Below, piece by piece: positions 15,091 to 23,152 of a stretch of 25,604 nt of DNA (within the stretch, counting starts at the first letter, position 1; the number at the start of each line of letters is the position of its first letter). Under the pieces are notes generated by a model. That model was not told the DNA's origin and ran no database searches. It saw only the letters and a program-made list of their open reading frames with translations. Source of the DNA: an uncultured Clostridia bacterium (GTDB lineage: Bacteria; Bacillota; Clostridia; Christensenellales; Aristaeellaceae); the NCBI GenBank assembly GCA_947565865.1, contig CANOHT010000036.1:1-25604 (forward strand), written 5' to 3'. The position numbers and the translations under genes are program-made.

Positions 15091-15969
15091 ATGACAGCGA
15101 TCCGTACGCCTCAAGTCAAATATCACAGCATGGCGAAAAGAAGGAAAGTCGTGACGGTGATCTATCATGTCCTGGTGGCTGCCGCCAGTATAGCGATGCT
15201 CTATCCGCTGCTGTGGATGCTTGCTTCCTCCTTTAAGCCGAATAGCGAAATCTTTACCACGGTGGGCAGCCTGATTCCCCAAACCTTCACCACGGAAAAC
15301 TATGTGAACGGCTGGCGCGGCTTTGCCGGACTGAGCTTTGGCGTTTATTTCAGAAATTCTTTGTTGATCGCCTCCCTGTCCGCCATCGGCGCGACACTGT
15401 CAGCGGCCTGTGTGGCCTTTGGTCTGGCGCGGCTGCGCTTCCCTGGCCGCAATTTCTGGTTTGTGATGATGATTATCACCATGATGCTTCCCGGCCAGGT
15501 GATGATGATCCCTCGTTTCATCCTGTTTAACCAGATGGGGTGGGTAGGAACCTATCTTCCGCTGACAGTTCCCGCCTTTTTCGGCAGCGCGTTTGATATT
15601 TTCCTGGTCATGCAGTTTATCCGCGGTATCCCCCGGGATATGGACGAGGCTGCCCGTATCGACGGGTGCAGCTGGTACGGCATTTTCGGCTACATTCTCC
15701 TGCCGATGATTGTACCGGCGCTGGTTACGGTGGCTATCCTGACCTTCATTAACTCCTGGGGAGACTTCATGGGTTCGTTGCTGTACTTGAACGCACCGTC
15801 CATGTATACATCGGCCTACGCCCTGAAGCTGTTCACGGACAGCGCGGGCACAGATTTCGGCGCGACCTTCGCCATGTCGGTTTTGTCCCTGGTGCCGATT
15901 CTCGTCATTTTCTTCTTCTTCCAGAAGCAGCTGGTGGAAGGCATCAGCACCCAGGGCCTGAAGGGCTGA
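15091..15969 (+). CDS. ABC transporter permease, MalG/YtcP-type (CUT1), 292 aa
   Basis: Second inner-membrane subunit. The start ATG at 15091 is chosen over the in-frame ATG at 15067 because GAGGGGAAGTG lies directly upstream and the longer form overlaps the previous gene. After a basic N-terminus come six membrane segments. Typical features are AMLYPLLWMLASSFKPN (~38-54) and the EAA loop DEAARIDGCSWYGIFGYIL. The C-terminus FFFQKQLVEGISTQGLKG is the standard ending of this family. It pairs with the upstream permease to form the channel; an MsmX-like shared ATPase must energise it from another locus. Confidence 0.95.
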   Translation: MTAIRTPQVKYHSMAKRRKVVTVIYHVLVAAASIAMLYPLLWMLASSFKPNSEIFTTVGSLIPQTFTTENYVNGWRGFAGLSFGVYFRNSLLIASLSAIGATLSAACVAFGLARLRFPGRNFWFVMMIITMMLPGQVMMIPRFILFNQMGWVGTYLPLTVPAFFGSAFDIFLVMQFIRGIPRDMDEAARIDGCSWYGIFGYILLPMIVPALVTVAILTFINSWGDFMGSLLYLNAPSMYTSAYALKLFTDSAGTDFGATFAMSVLSLVPILVIFFFFQKQLVEGISTQGLKG

Positions 15970-16005
15970 GCCAAAAAAACGGATTCCCCATACCCAAATT
16001 CCCTT

Positions 16006-16038
16006 TTTCGGCAGGAACGTCACGGCGTCCTGCCGAAA
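16006..16038. repeat. Perfect 11-bp inverted repeat between permease and DUF4965-type gene
   Basis: TTTCGGCAGGA and TCCTGCCGAAA are separated by 11 bases. No T run follows on either strand, so a classical terminator is unlikely. It may protect the upstream message or mark a processing site, lowering or separating expression of the downstream enzyme genes. Confidence 0.7.
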
Positions 16039-16077
16039 CCTATGTTCAGCCTATTAAGCGCGAGGAGGAATCTACGC

Positions 16078-17994
16078 ATGTCCCGTATGGATCGACTGCC
16101 CGCCCTGCCCCTGATCGCGTCCGACCCTTATTTTTCTGTCTGGATGCCCGCCGATACCATGTCCCAGACCGAGGCCATCCATTGGAGCGGCCCGCAGAAG
16201 CCCATCCACGGCGTGATGACGGTGGACGGCAAGGCCTGCCGCTTCCTGGGGGTGACAGCGGAGCCGGAAGCCGCCCTGACCGAGGTGGAGGTTACCCCTA
16301 CCCGCACCCGCTTTGTATCTGAATTTGCCGGCGTGGCCCTGGAAGTGTCGCTGACCACCCCCGCCCTGCCCGATGACCCCGACCTGATGAGCATGCCCAT
16401 CACCCTGGCAACCTTTGCCGCCTCCTCCGCCGACGGCGCGGCTCACCAGGTATCCGTCAGCCTGACGCTGACCGACAGCCTGTGCTACGACGGCCCGATC
16501 CGCCCGGCCATGACGGGGGACAGCTTTGAGCTGGCAGGCCACGCTACAGCCTGGTGCGGTCAGGTGGTGCAAAAGCCCCTGAGTCATTCCGGCGACCATG
16601 TGACCATCGACTGGGGCTACCTGTACCTCACCGGCGACGGGGAAACCGCGCCCGTCGGCGACGGCCTGACCATGACCTGGCAGGGCGCCGCTGAGGGCCA
16701 GACCATTCGTGCCATCATCGCCTATGACGACATTGCCTCCATCAATTATTTCGGCGCCCTGTGCAAGCCCTGGTATCGCCGCGACGGCGCCCAGATCACC
16801 GACGCCATCACCTACGGCTGGGCGCACTTCGACGAGATTCTCGACCGCTGCCGCCGCATGGATGAGCGGGTGACGGCGGACGCCCTGGCCTCCGGCGGGG
16901 AACCCTTCGCCGCGCTGACGGTCGCAGCTTGGCGGCAGACCCTGGCCGCCCACAAGCTCATCGCCACGCCGGAGGGAGAGATGGCGCTCCTGTCCAAGGA
17001 GAACGATTCCAACGGCTGCATCGGCACCGTGGATGTCAGCTACCCCTCCATTCCCATGTTCCTGCGCTATAACCCCGAGCTGGTCAACGCCCTGTGCCGC
17101 CCGGTGATGGCGTTCGCCTCCATGCCCGTGTGGACGGATGACTTCGCGCCCCATGACGTGGGCCGCTACCCCAACGCCACCGGTCAGGTCTACGCCGCCA
17201 TCGCCCGGCGCAGAACCAGGGAGGGCGACTGCTATCCGCCGTTCTACCTCTACCCCGCCGGCGCCAAGGTCTACGATCTGCGCTACCAGATGCCCGTGGA
17301 AGAGTGCGGCAACATGCTGGTGATGCTGGAGGCCGCCGTGACCTTCGGTGCGAAGGCCGACCTGAAGGAACAGTACCGCGGCCTGCTGGACAAGTGGGTA
17401 CGGTATCTGGTTCAGTATGGCGAGGACCCCGGTGAGCAGCTGTGCACGGACGATTTCGCCGGTCATCTGGCCCATAACGTGAACCTGGCGGCCAAGGCCA
17501 TCGTTGGCGTGGCGTGCTACGGCAGGCTCATCGGGGACGAAAGCTGGGTGGCCCGTGCCCGGGAGATGGCCGGCCGCTTCGCCCAGAAGGTGGGCATGGC
17601 GGGCAGCACGCCCCTGACCCTGGACGGTCAGGGCTGGAGCATGAAGTACAACCTGCTGTGGGACAAGGTGCTGGGCTTGAACCTTCTGCCGGACAGCTTC
17701 TATACAGCGGAGCTGAACAGCTACCTGCCTCGGATCAATCGCTTCGGCCTGCCCCTGGATTCTCGCGCGGATTACACCAAGTCTGACTGGATCTGCTGGA
17801 CGGCGGCCATGGCGGACGATCTGGATACCCGGGAAAAGCTCCTGCAGCCCATCGTTCGCTTCCTGCGGGAAACGACCTCCCGCGTGCCCTTCTCCGACTG
17901 GTATGATACCAAGACCGGGCGCTATGAGGCGTTCATTGCCCGCAGCGTCCAGGGCGGCGTCTTCGCCCCCATGCTGCGACTGAAGGATCGGTAA
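16078..17994 (+). CDS. Glutaminase-A-like protein (DUF5127/DUF4965/DUF1793 type), 638 aa
   Basis: The start at 16078 has GAGGAGGAA eight bases upstream; the longer frame has none. The N-terminal domain begins RLPALPLIASDPYFSVWMP and contains TEAIHWSGPQKPIHGVMTVDG, the pattern of the DUF5127 domain of fungal GtaA-like proteins. The central part (FLRYNPELVNALCRPVMAF, then DVGRYPNATGQVY and MPVEECGNMLVMLEA) fits DUF4965, and the C-terminus (WDKVLGLNLLPDSFY, PLDSRADYTKSDWICW) fits the six-hairpin DUF1793 part. The fungal relatives are called glutaminases, but bacterial members often lie in glycan-use loci and have a glycosidase-like (alpha/alpha)6 fold, so a sugar substrate is equally likely. No signal peptide is seen. 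It is followed 12 bases later by the isomerase gene, clearly one operon. Confidence 0.85.
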   Translation: MSRMDRLPALPLIASDPYFSVWMPADTMSQTEAIHWSGPQKPIHGVMTVDGKACRFLGVTAEPEAALTEVEVTPTRTRFVSEFAGVALEVSLTTPALPDDPDLMSMPITLATFAASSADGAAHQVSVSLTLTDSLCYDGPIRPAMTGDSFELAGHATAWCGQVVQKPLSHSGDHVTIDWGYLYLTGDGETAPVGDGLTMTWQGAAEGQTIRAIIAYDDIASINYFGALCKPWYRRDGAQITDAITYGWAHFDEILDRCRRMDERVTADALASGGEPFAALTVAAWRQTLAAHKLIATPEGEMALLSKENDSNGCIGTVDVSYPSIPMFLRYNPELVNALCRPVMAFASMPVWTDDFAPHDVGRYPNATGQVYAAIARRRTREGDCYPPFYLYPAGAKVYDLRYQMPVEECGNMLVMLEAAVTFGAKADLKEQYRGLLDKWVRYLVQYGEDPGEQLCTDDFAGHLAHNVNLAAKAIVGVACYGRLIGDESWVARAREMAGRFAQKVGMAGSTPLTLDGQGWSMKYNLLWDKVLGLNLLPDSFYTAELNSYLPRINRFGLPLDSRADYTKSDWICWTAAMADDLDTREKLLQPIVRFLRETTSRVPFSDWYDTKTGRYEAFIARSVQGGVFAPMLRLKDR

Positions 17995-18006
17995 CGGAGG
18001 AAAAAC

Positions 18007-18849
18007 ATGGATACGATGAAGATTTACGCTTTTGCCGACGAGGCCGCCAAGGCTGTGGACGGCCAGATTGCCGCCATGGTGCGCAATGGCCTTCAGGGAC
18101 TGGAAATCCGCGGTGTGGACGGCCAGAATGTCTCCGCCATCAGCATTGAAAAGGCCCGGGAGGTTCGGGCCAGGCTGGAGGACGCCGGATTGAAGGTCTG
18201 GACCATCGGCTCCCCCATCGGCAAGATTGACATTGAAACCGGCGACTTCGCCGCCCACCTGGACGTTCTGCGCCACACCCTTGAGGTAGCCCGGGTTCTG
18301 GGCGCGGAAAACCTGCGCATGTTCTCTTTCTACATCCCCGGCGGCAAGAACCCCGCCGACTATCGCGGCAAGGTGATGGATCAGGTAGGCGAGATGCTGC
18401 GAGCGGGCGAGGGCAGCGGCGTATGCTTCTGCCATGAAAACGAGAAGGGCATTTATGGCGATATGGCCGAACGCTGCCTGGAGCTGCTGCGGGCCTTCCC
18501 CGCCATGAAGGGTGTGTTCGACCCCGCCAACTTTGTCCAGTGCGGCCAGGATACCTGGGCGGGCTGGGAAATGCTCAAGCCCTTCATCAAGTACCTGCAC
18601 ATCAAGGACGCTCTGGCTGACGGCAGCGTGGTGCCCGCCGGGAAGGGCATCGGCCAGGTGAAGAAGATCGTTGATGACTACCGTGCCCAGGGCGGCGACG
18701 CCGTAACCATCGAGCCCCACCTGAAGGTCTTTGACGGCCTGAAGGGCCTGGAGCGCGAGGGGGAGAGCAGCCAGGTGGGCCTCTACGTTTTCGACAGCAG
18801 CGACGCGGCCTTTGACGCGGCCTGCGACGCATTCAAGAGCCTGCTGTGA
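18007..18849 (+). CDS. Sugar phosphate isomerase/epimerase-like TIM-barrel protein, 280 aa
   Basis: A xylose-isomerase-like (AP endonuclease 2 superfamily) barrel, normally metal-dependent. Likely metal or catalytic residues are E33 (GLEIRGVDG), H143/E144 (FCHENEKGIYGD), D172 (GVFDPANFVQCG), H198 (YLHIKDA) and E236 (VTIEPHLK). The length is usual. CGGAGGAA precedes the ATG, 12 bases after the previous gene. Members act on sugars, inositols and keto-sugars; with two Gfo/Idh/MocA genes downstream, a role on an oxidised (keto) sugar is plausible but not shown. A GC-rich palindrome follows the stop. Confidence 0.9.
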   Translation: MDTMKIYAFADEAAKAVDGQIAAMVRNGLQGLEIRGVDGQNVSAISIEKAREVRARLEDAGLKVWTIGSPIGKIDIETGDFAAHLDVLRHTLEVARVLGAENLRMFSFYIPGGKNPADYRGKVMDQVGEMLRAGEGSGVCFCHENEKGIYGDMAERCLELLRAFPAMKGVFDPANFVQCGQDTWAGWEMLKPFIKYLHIKDALADGSVVPAGKGIGQVKKIVDDYRAQGGDAVTIEPHLKVFDGLKGLEREGESSQVGLYVFDSSDAAFDAACDAFKSLL

Positions 18850-18855
18850 CCGCAT

Positions 18856-18877
18856 GGGAGGGGCCGCGGCCCCTCCC
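18856..18877. repeat. Perfect 22-bp palindrome after the isomerase gene
   Basis: GGGAGGGGCC-GC-GGCCCCTCCC lies seven bases after the stop codon. The transcript would form an extremely stable hairpin, but no T run follows. It could cause pausing or protect the 3' end, and it separates the upstream operon from the oxidoreductase genes 200 bases on. Confidence 0.75.
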
Positions 18878-19046
18878 ACGCGCCATCAAAATTCTTAAGC
18901 CCAATTAGGGCGCTCTAATGAAGCTAAGCCCCTGCGCGTCAGTTTTGCGTTCTTATGAGATGAGAGGCTTTCCGACCGGGCGTCTGCGCTGGACGCGGAA
19001 GCGCCGCAGGCTCGGTCAAGCGGCTTTGCCGCTGTGCCGATACTGA

Positions 19047-19062
19047 TGCGCCATGGGGCGCA
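19047..19062 (+). promoter_or_regulatory. Small hairpin beside the ribosome binding site of the first oxidoreductase
   Basis: TGCGCC-ATGG-GGCGCA forms a perfect 6-bp stem ending at the first base of the AAAGGAG site. It may affect translation; it may also be chance in GC-rich DNA. Confidence 0.3.
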
Positions 19063-19076
19063 AAGGAGATCATACT

Positions 19077-20252
19077 ATGGCGAATATCCGAGCGGCTGTC
19101 ATTGGCGTGGGCAACATGGGCACGGCCCACGCGGCTTGTCTGGCGGCGGGCAAGGTGGAGGGCATGGCCCTCACGGCGGTATGCGACATTGCCACCGAGC
19201 GGCTGGACGCCTGCGCGGAGCGCTTCCCGGAAGCGGCGCGGTACGCGGATTGGCAGGAGCTGCTGCGGGAGCATCAGCCGGAGGCGGTCATCGTGGCGGT
19301 GCCCCATCCCCTGCACGGGGAGATCGCTTCCGCCTGTCTGGCGGCGGGCTGCCATACCCTGGTGGAGAAGCCCATCGACATCGCCCTTTCCCGGGCCCAA
19401 CGGCTGTGCCGGGCGGCGCAGGAGAGCGGCCGGGTCTTCGGCATCATGTTCAATCAGCGCACCAATCCCCTGTTCCGCCGCTGCCGGGAGATTGTTCAGG
19501 GCGGCCAACTGGGCGAAATGAAGCGCACGGTGTGGATTATTACCAACTGGTACCGCACCCAGCATTATTATGATTCCGGCTCCTGGCGCGCCACCTGGGG
19601 CGGCGAGGGCGGCGGCGTGCTGCTCAACCAGGCCCCGCACAATCTGGATTTGTGGCAGTGGATCTGCGGTATGCCGGAGTCTGTCACCGCCTACTGCGAC
19701 ACCGCCAAGTACCACCGCATTGAGGTGGAGGACGAGGCGACGTTGCTGACCCGCTACAAAAACGGGGCCACAGGGGCCTTCATTACCTCCACGGGAGAAT
19801 ATCCCGGCACCAACCGCCTGGAAATCTCCGGCACAAAGGGCAAGCTCGTGCTGGAAAACGGCGTCATGAAGTGGTGGCGGCTGGCCCAGGATGAAGCCGA
19901 GGTGCGCTTCCAATCGCAGGAGAACTTTGCCAAAATCCCTGTGGACTATGAGGAAATCCTGCCTGACGGCCCGGAGGCGGCCCATGCGGGCATCCTGAAC
20001 GACTTCTCCCTGGCCATCCGCACAGGAACGCCTTTGCTGGCCCCCGGGGTGGAAGGCGTACATGAACTCACGCTGTCCAATGCGGCCTACCTGTCCCAGT
20101 GGCTTGGGAATGTCAGCGTATCCCTGCCCTTGGACACAGCGCTGTTCGACCGGCTGCTGCAGGAGCGTGCAGCGCAGTCTGTCTATAAGCCCCGGGAAGC
20201 GCAGGGGCGGCCTGAGGGCGAATACAGCGATCGCTGGCAGGTGCGCTGGTAA
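19077..20252 (+). CDS. Gfo/Idh/MocA family oxidoreductase, 391 aa
   Basis: An NAD(P)-dependent sugar or inositol dehydrogenase family member, cytoplasmic. The Rossmann motif is AVIGVGNMGTAHA (G10, G12, G15). The family EKP motif is LVEKPIDIA (97-99, K98 likely catalytic). The active-site stretch GGGVLLNQAPHNLDLW carries H188 and D191; the usual first Asp of the motif is Asn184, a variation seen in parts of the family. The C-terminal half forms the alpha/beta substrate domain (GEYPGTNRLEISGTKGKL). The start ATG at 19077 follows AAAGGAG; the longer in-frame start at 19053 lacks a site. The next gene begins 24 bases on and is a distant relative, suggesting two steps on one substrate or a hetero-oligomer. 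Confidence 0.93.
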   Translation: MANIRAAVIGVGNMGTAHAACLAAGKVEGMALTAVCDIATERLDACAERFPEAARYADWQELLREHQPEAVIVAVPHPLHGEIASACLAAGCHTLVEKPIDIALSRAQRLCRAAQESGRVFGIMFNQRTNPLFRRCREIVQGGQLGEMKRTVWIITNWYRTQHYYDSGSWRATWGGEGGGVLLNQAPHNLDLWQWICGMPESVTAYCDTAKYHRIEVEDEATLLTRYKNGATGAFITSTGEYPGTNRLEISGTKGKLVLENGVMKWWRLAQDEAEVRFQSQENFAKIPVDYEEILPDGPEAAHAGILNDFSLAIRTGTPLLAPGVEGVHELTLSNAAYLSQWLGNVSVSLPLDTALFDRLLQERAAQSVYKPREAQGRPEGEYSDRWQVRW

Positions 20253-20276
20253 GCCCCGCAGCAAGGAGGGATTGCC

Positions 20277-21368
20277 ATGGTAGGTATGGAAGGACTCAAC
20301 CATCTGCTGCCGCCGCTGCCGACGCCCGCCGCCAGGCCCGGGGCGTTTGTCTTCTCCGTGGCAGGCCTGGAGCATGGGCATATTTACGGCATGACCGGCA
20401 GCCTGCTGAAGGCCGGAGCCACGCTGAAATACGTCTATGACGCCGACCCGGCCAAGGTGGCGGATTTCTGCCGGCGCTATCCCCAGGCCAGGGCAGCGCG
20501 ATGCGAGGACGAAATCCTCGCGGATCGCCAGACCCGGCTTGTGGCCTGCGCCGCCGTCACCAGCGAACGCTGTCCCCTGGGATTGCGGGTAATGGCCGCC
20601 GGCAAGGACTTCTTTGTGGACAAGGGGCCCATGACCACCCTCGCCCAGCTGGCCGAAGCACGGCGGACGGCGCAGGCCACGGGCCGCAAATACATGGTTT
20701 ACTATTCCGAGCGTCTCAGCTCCGAGGCCGCGACGCTGGCTGGGTATCTGGTACAGGCGGGCGAGATCGGCCGGGTAATCCACACCGAGGGCTTCGGGCC
20801 CCACCGCCTCAGCGCTCCCAGCCGCCCGGACTGGTTCTTTGACAAGGCGCGATACGGCGGCATCCTGTGCGACATAGGCAGCCATCAAATCGAGCAGTTC
20901 CTGTTCTTCACCGGCAATGAGGAAGCCACGGTAAACGCTGGCCGGGTGGATAATTACGCTCATCCCGAAACAACCGAGTTGGAGGACTTCGGAGACTGCT
21001 CGTTAACGGGGGCCAACGGCGCCACAGGCTACTGCCGGGTAGACTGGTTCACCCCGGACGTCCTTAAAGCCTTTGGGGATGGCCGAACCTTTCTGCTGGG
21101 CACCGAGGGCTACATCGAGCTGCGGAAGAATGTGGACATTACCACCGACCGAGGCGGCAATCAGCTGTACCTGGTCAACCGGCGGGGCGAGAGGCGCATT
21201 GACGCCACAGGCCTGACGGGCGCGCCTTTCTTCAGCCAGCTCATCCGCGACTGCCTAGATCGCACAGAGATCGCCATGACCCAGGCCCACGCCTTCAAGG
21301 CGGCGGAGCTGTGCCTTCAGGCCCAGGCGATGGCAGACCAGGCGCGGCAGCAACTGCATAACCGATAG
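20277..21368 (+). CDS. Second, divergent Gfo/Idh/MocA family oxidoreductase, 363 aa
   Basis: The nucleotide-binding motif is atypical: instead of GxGxxG the N-terminus reads FSVAGLEHGHIYGMTGSLL (25-43), a form found in one branch of the family. The EKP equivalent is VDKGPMTTL (114-122), keeping K116. The active-site stretch GGILCDIGSHQIEQFLFF keeps D199, H203 and a glutamate at 206. The start has AAGGAGGG upstream; ATG at 20277 or 20286 are both possible. It is little like the gene before it, so this is not a recent duplication. A strong inverted repeat just after the stop probably ends the operon. Cofactor and substrate are unknown. Confidence 0.9.
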   Translation: MVGMEGLNHLLPPLPTPAARPGAFVFSVAGLEHGHIYGMTGSLLKAGATLKYVYDADPAKVADFCRRYPQARAARCEDEILADRQTRLVACAAVTSERCPLGLRVMAAGKDFFVDKGPMTTLAQLAEARRTAQATGRKYMVYYSERLSSEAATLAGYLVQAGEIGRVIHTEGFGPHRLSAPSRPDWFFDKARYGGILCDIGSHQIEQFLFFTGNEEATVNAGRVDNYAHPETTELEDFGDCSLTGANGATGYCRVDWFTPDVLKAFGDGRTFLLGTEGYIELRKNVDITTDRGGNQLYLVNRRGERRIDATGLTGAPFFSQLIRDCLDRTEIAMTQAHAFKAAELCLQAQAMADQARQQLHNR

Positions 21369-21375
21369 GAAACGT

Positions 21376-21426
21376 CAAACGTCCGGCAGACCAGCGCCCA
21401 TGGCGGTCAGGTCTGCCGGACGTTTG
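21376..21426. terminator. Long inverted repeat ending the oxidoreductase operon
   Basis: A perfect 17-bp stem (CAAACGTCCGGCAGACC and its complement) with a 17-base loop, starting eight bases after the stop. There is no free T run beyond the TTTG inside the stem, so termination would rely on the stem or on Rho. Confidence 0.6.
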
Positions 21427-21729
21427 CATCGCGGCCTCCATTGCTTCCTTTTCCTTCGTCAAGACTTTCAAGAGCGCTCGGTATGTCCCCTGGCTGCTGT
21501 ATCGGCAACAGAGCCTGCCATGAGAAAGAACGCGGCTGTACCATAGGACAGCGCTTGCGAAATGCCAACGGCGGCGATCCCCTGTGCGGCTGGAGCCTCC
21601 ATGCCGTGCCTGCCGCCAAGCCCTGCCGCCCAAGCGCGCCTGCCTGCTCCCATGGCGGGACTGACCGCGCCGTCGGCCCACACGCCCATGTGGACGGCTC
21701 TCCAAGGATCAGCTGCCCGCAGCATTGCA

Positions 21730-21761
21730 CAAGGCCGTTCCCACCATGCGGAACGGCCTTG
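21730..21761 (-). terminator. Terminator of the VanY-like gene
   Basis: Perfect 12-bp stem CAAGGCCGTTCC/GGAACGGCCTTG with an eight-base loop, 12 bases beyond the minus-strand stop. Only a short T content follows on either side. Confidence 0.65.
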
Positions 21762-21773
21762 TACTTGTTCACA

Positions 21774-22943
21774 TCAATACTCAAACACGGTGATGACGCA
21801 GCCCATGTTGTCCAGAGAGGTAACGTAATCCCGGGCGCGGGAGGTCAGTTCCACCTGGAATGTGGCGTTGTCGTCCCCCACATACTGGCGGACAATCTCA
21901 TAGCGCAGGTTTCCATCCTCAAACACCGCGATGTGGGGATGCTCCTGAAGGTACTCAATGTACTCCTCCAGGCACAGGTCAAGGGTATGCATCACCGCGG
22001 CATTACCCTTGCCCACATAACGGTAGGCCCGCAGGGTGGCGCTGACGCCGGTTTTGTAGCTCTTGTCCGAAGCGCCCTTGAGGGGATAATCCATCTTCGG
22101 GAATCGGAAGACCAAACCATAGCGCCAGCAGTTCTCGTTCATCCACATGCCGGCGGGGGTCTCCACATAAGCGGGCTGACCCACGGAGGCGTCCCCCCGC
22201 TTATACAGGCGCAGGGTGAAGGCCAGGCCGGAGTTGAACTCGCTGGTGCCGGGGTAGTTCACCTCACGCTTGGCGCGGGCGATCAGCTCGTCGCCGGAAT
22301 AACGGCCGGCGAACTCGTCCATCTTTTTGTTGAAGAGCTCCTCCTGCCGCGCGTAGGTGCGGTAGGCCTCGTCCACCATGTAATATTCATGACCCGCCTG
22401 GGCGGCGGCGGCAACGGCCTCCTGCAGCGCGTCAATGGCGTCGGGGAAAAGCAGCAGGTTATAGTTGGATACCTGCACCTTGCCGCCGGTTCTGGTGCCG
22501 ATGCTGGTCAGCTCTGTCTCGGAGAAGTCCTCCGGACGGGAATGCCACTCGTTGACCAGCAGCATGCCATTGTTCATTACCTCTTCCCGGCTCAGGGAAA
22601 CGGTGGTGGCGCTCTCCAGCGGATAGCTGGTCAGGTCAACCACATCCCAGCCCTCCGCCTTGGGCAGGGGCCAGGCCAGATTGGCGCCGGACTGAGGCGT
22701 GGCCGCCTGAAATTCCGACAGCGCCTTGGCATACTCCTGATCGCGCTGCGCGTTGATCGCCTTGGCCTCCTCCTGCCGCTGGGCGAGGACGCTCTTTCGG
22801 TAACCGGCGATGCCGTTGCCGATCAACGTCGCCGCGGCAGCCAGAACCGTCAGGCATACGGTCAAAATCAGCATGATCTTAATGGGGTCGCGTTTGCTTT
22901 GCTTCTTCATATCGGTGGAAGCACCTGCCTTCCGCAAGGTCAT
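21774..22943 (-). CDS. Membrane-anchored VanY-like (D-Ala-D-Ala carboxypeptidase family) protein with lost active site, 389 aa
   Basis: After a short basic N-terminus comes one membrane segment (~21-44), then a coiled-coil-like charged stretch (~50-80) and an extracytoplasmic VanY-like domain. Recognisable family landmarks are DEAYRTYARQEELF (191-204, with R195), EFNSGLAFTL (235-244), MWMNENCWRYGLVFRFP (266-282) and AYRYVG (306-311). In active VanY/DdcY enzymes these contain SxHxxGxAxD and E-x-W-H-x-R-Y-V-G; here the His and Asp of the first are F236 and T243, and the Glu and His of the second are T303 and A306. All zinc ligands and the catalytic base are therefore missing, suggesting a peptidoglycan-binding or regulatory pseudoenzyme. 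The start at 22943 (AGGA six bases upstream) is preferred, but 22910 (MKKQSKRD) is possible. It is divergent from the FMN-binding gene. Confidence 0.8.
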   Translation of the reverse strand: MTLRKAGASTDMKKQSKRDPIKIMLILTVCLTVLAAAATLIGNGIAGYRKSVLAQRQEEAKAINAQRDQEYAKALSEFQAATPQSGANLAWPLPKAEGWDVVDLTSYPLESATTVSLSREEVMNNGMLLVNEWHSRPEDFSETELTSIGTRTGGKVQVSNYNLLLFPDAIDALQEAVAAAAQAGHEYYMVDEAYRTYARQEELFNKKMDEFAGRYSGDELIARAKREVNYPGTSEFNSGLAFTLRLYKRGDASVGQPAYVETPAGMWMNENCWRYGLVFRFPKMDYPLKGASDKSYKTGVSATLRAYRYVGKGNAAVMHTLDLCLEEYIEYLQEHPHIAVFEDGNLRYEIVRQYVGDDNATFQVELTSRARDYVTSLDNMGCVITVFEY

Positions 22944-23152
22944 TGGGTTTCCTATACAACGAACCATCTCTGCTATTTCTTTCATGAAAAGGGCAGGATA
23001 CGCCGTATTCACCCATGCAATATTCTCTACGGGAAGCGAAAGTTCCTGCTAAGGGCGGCGGAAAAGTGTGATCATTGCCTGCTGCGGGAATATTTTTTTG
23101 CTTTTCTCCCATGCTAAAGACAGTTAAACAGCGATAGAAAGGATGAAACGGT

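Larger units (their letters stand above)
21369..21773. other. Gene-free stretch between convergent genes
   Basis: About 400 bases bounded by two strong inverted repeats (21376-21426 and 21730-21761). The middle shows open frames on both strands (for example minus 21468-21725) without ribosome binding sites or recognisable domains. It may be the remains of a gene, but nothing identifies it. Confidence 0.5.

Noticed and set aside
16072..18879. 935-codon open frame opposite the DUF4965-type and isomerase genes
   Set aside because: Antisense to two convincing genes with their own ribosome binding sites; caused by codon bias, no recognisable domains.
21441..23117. 558-codon plus-strand frame over the VanY-like gene
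   Set aside because: Runs opposite a gene with a membrane anchor and family landmarks; no start signal or domains.
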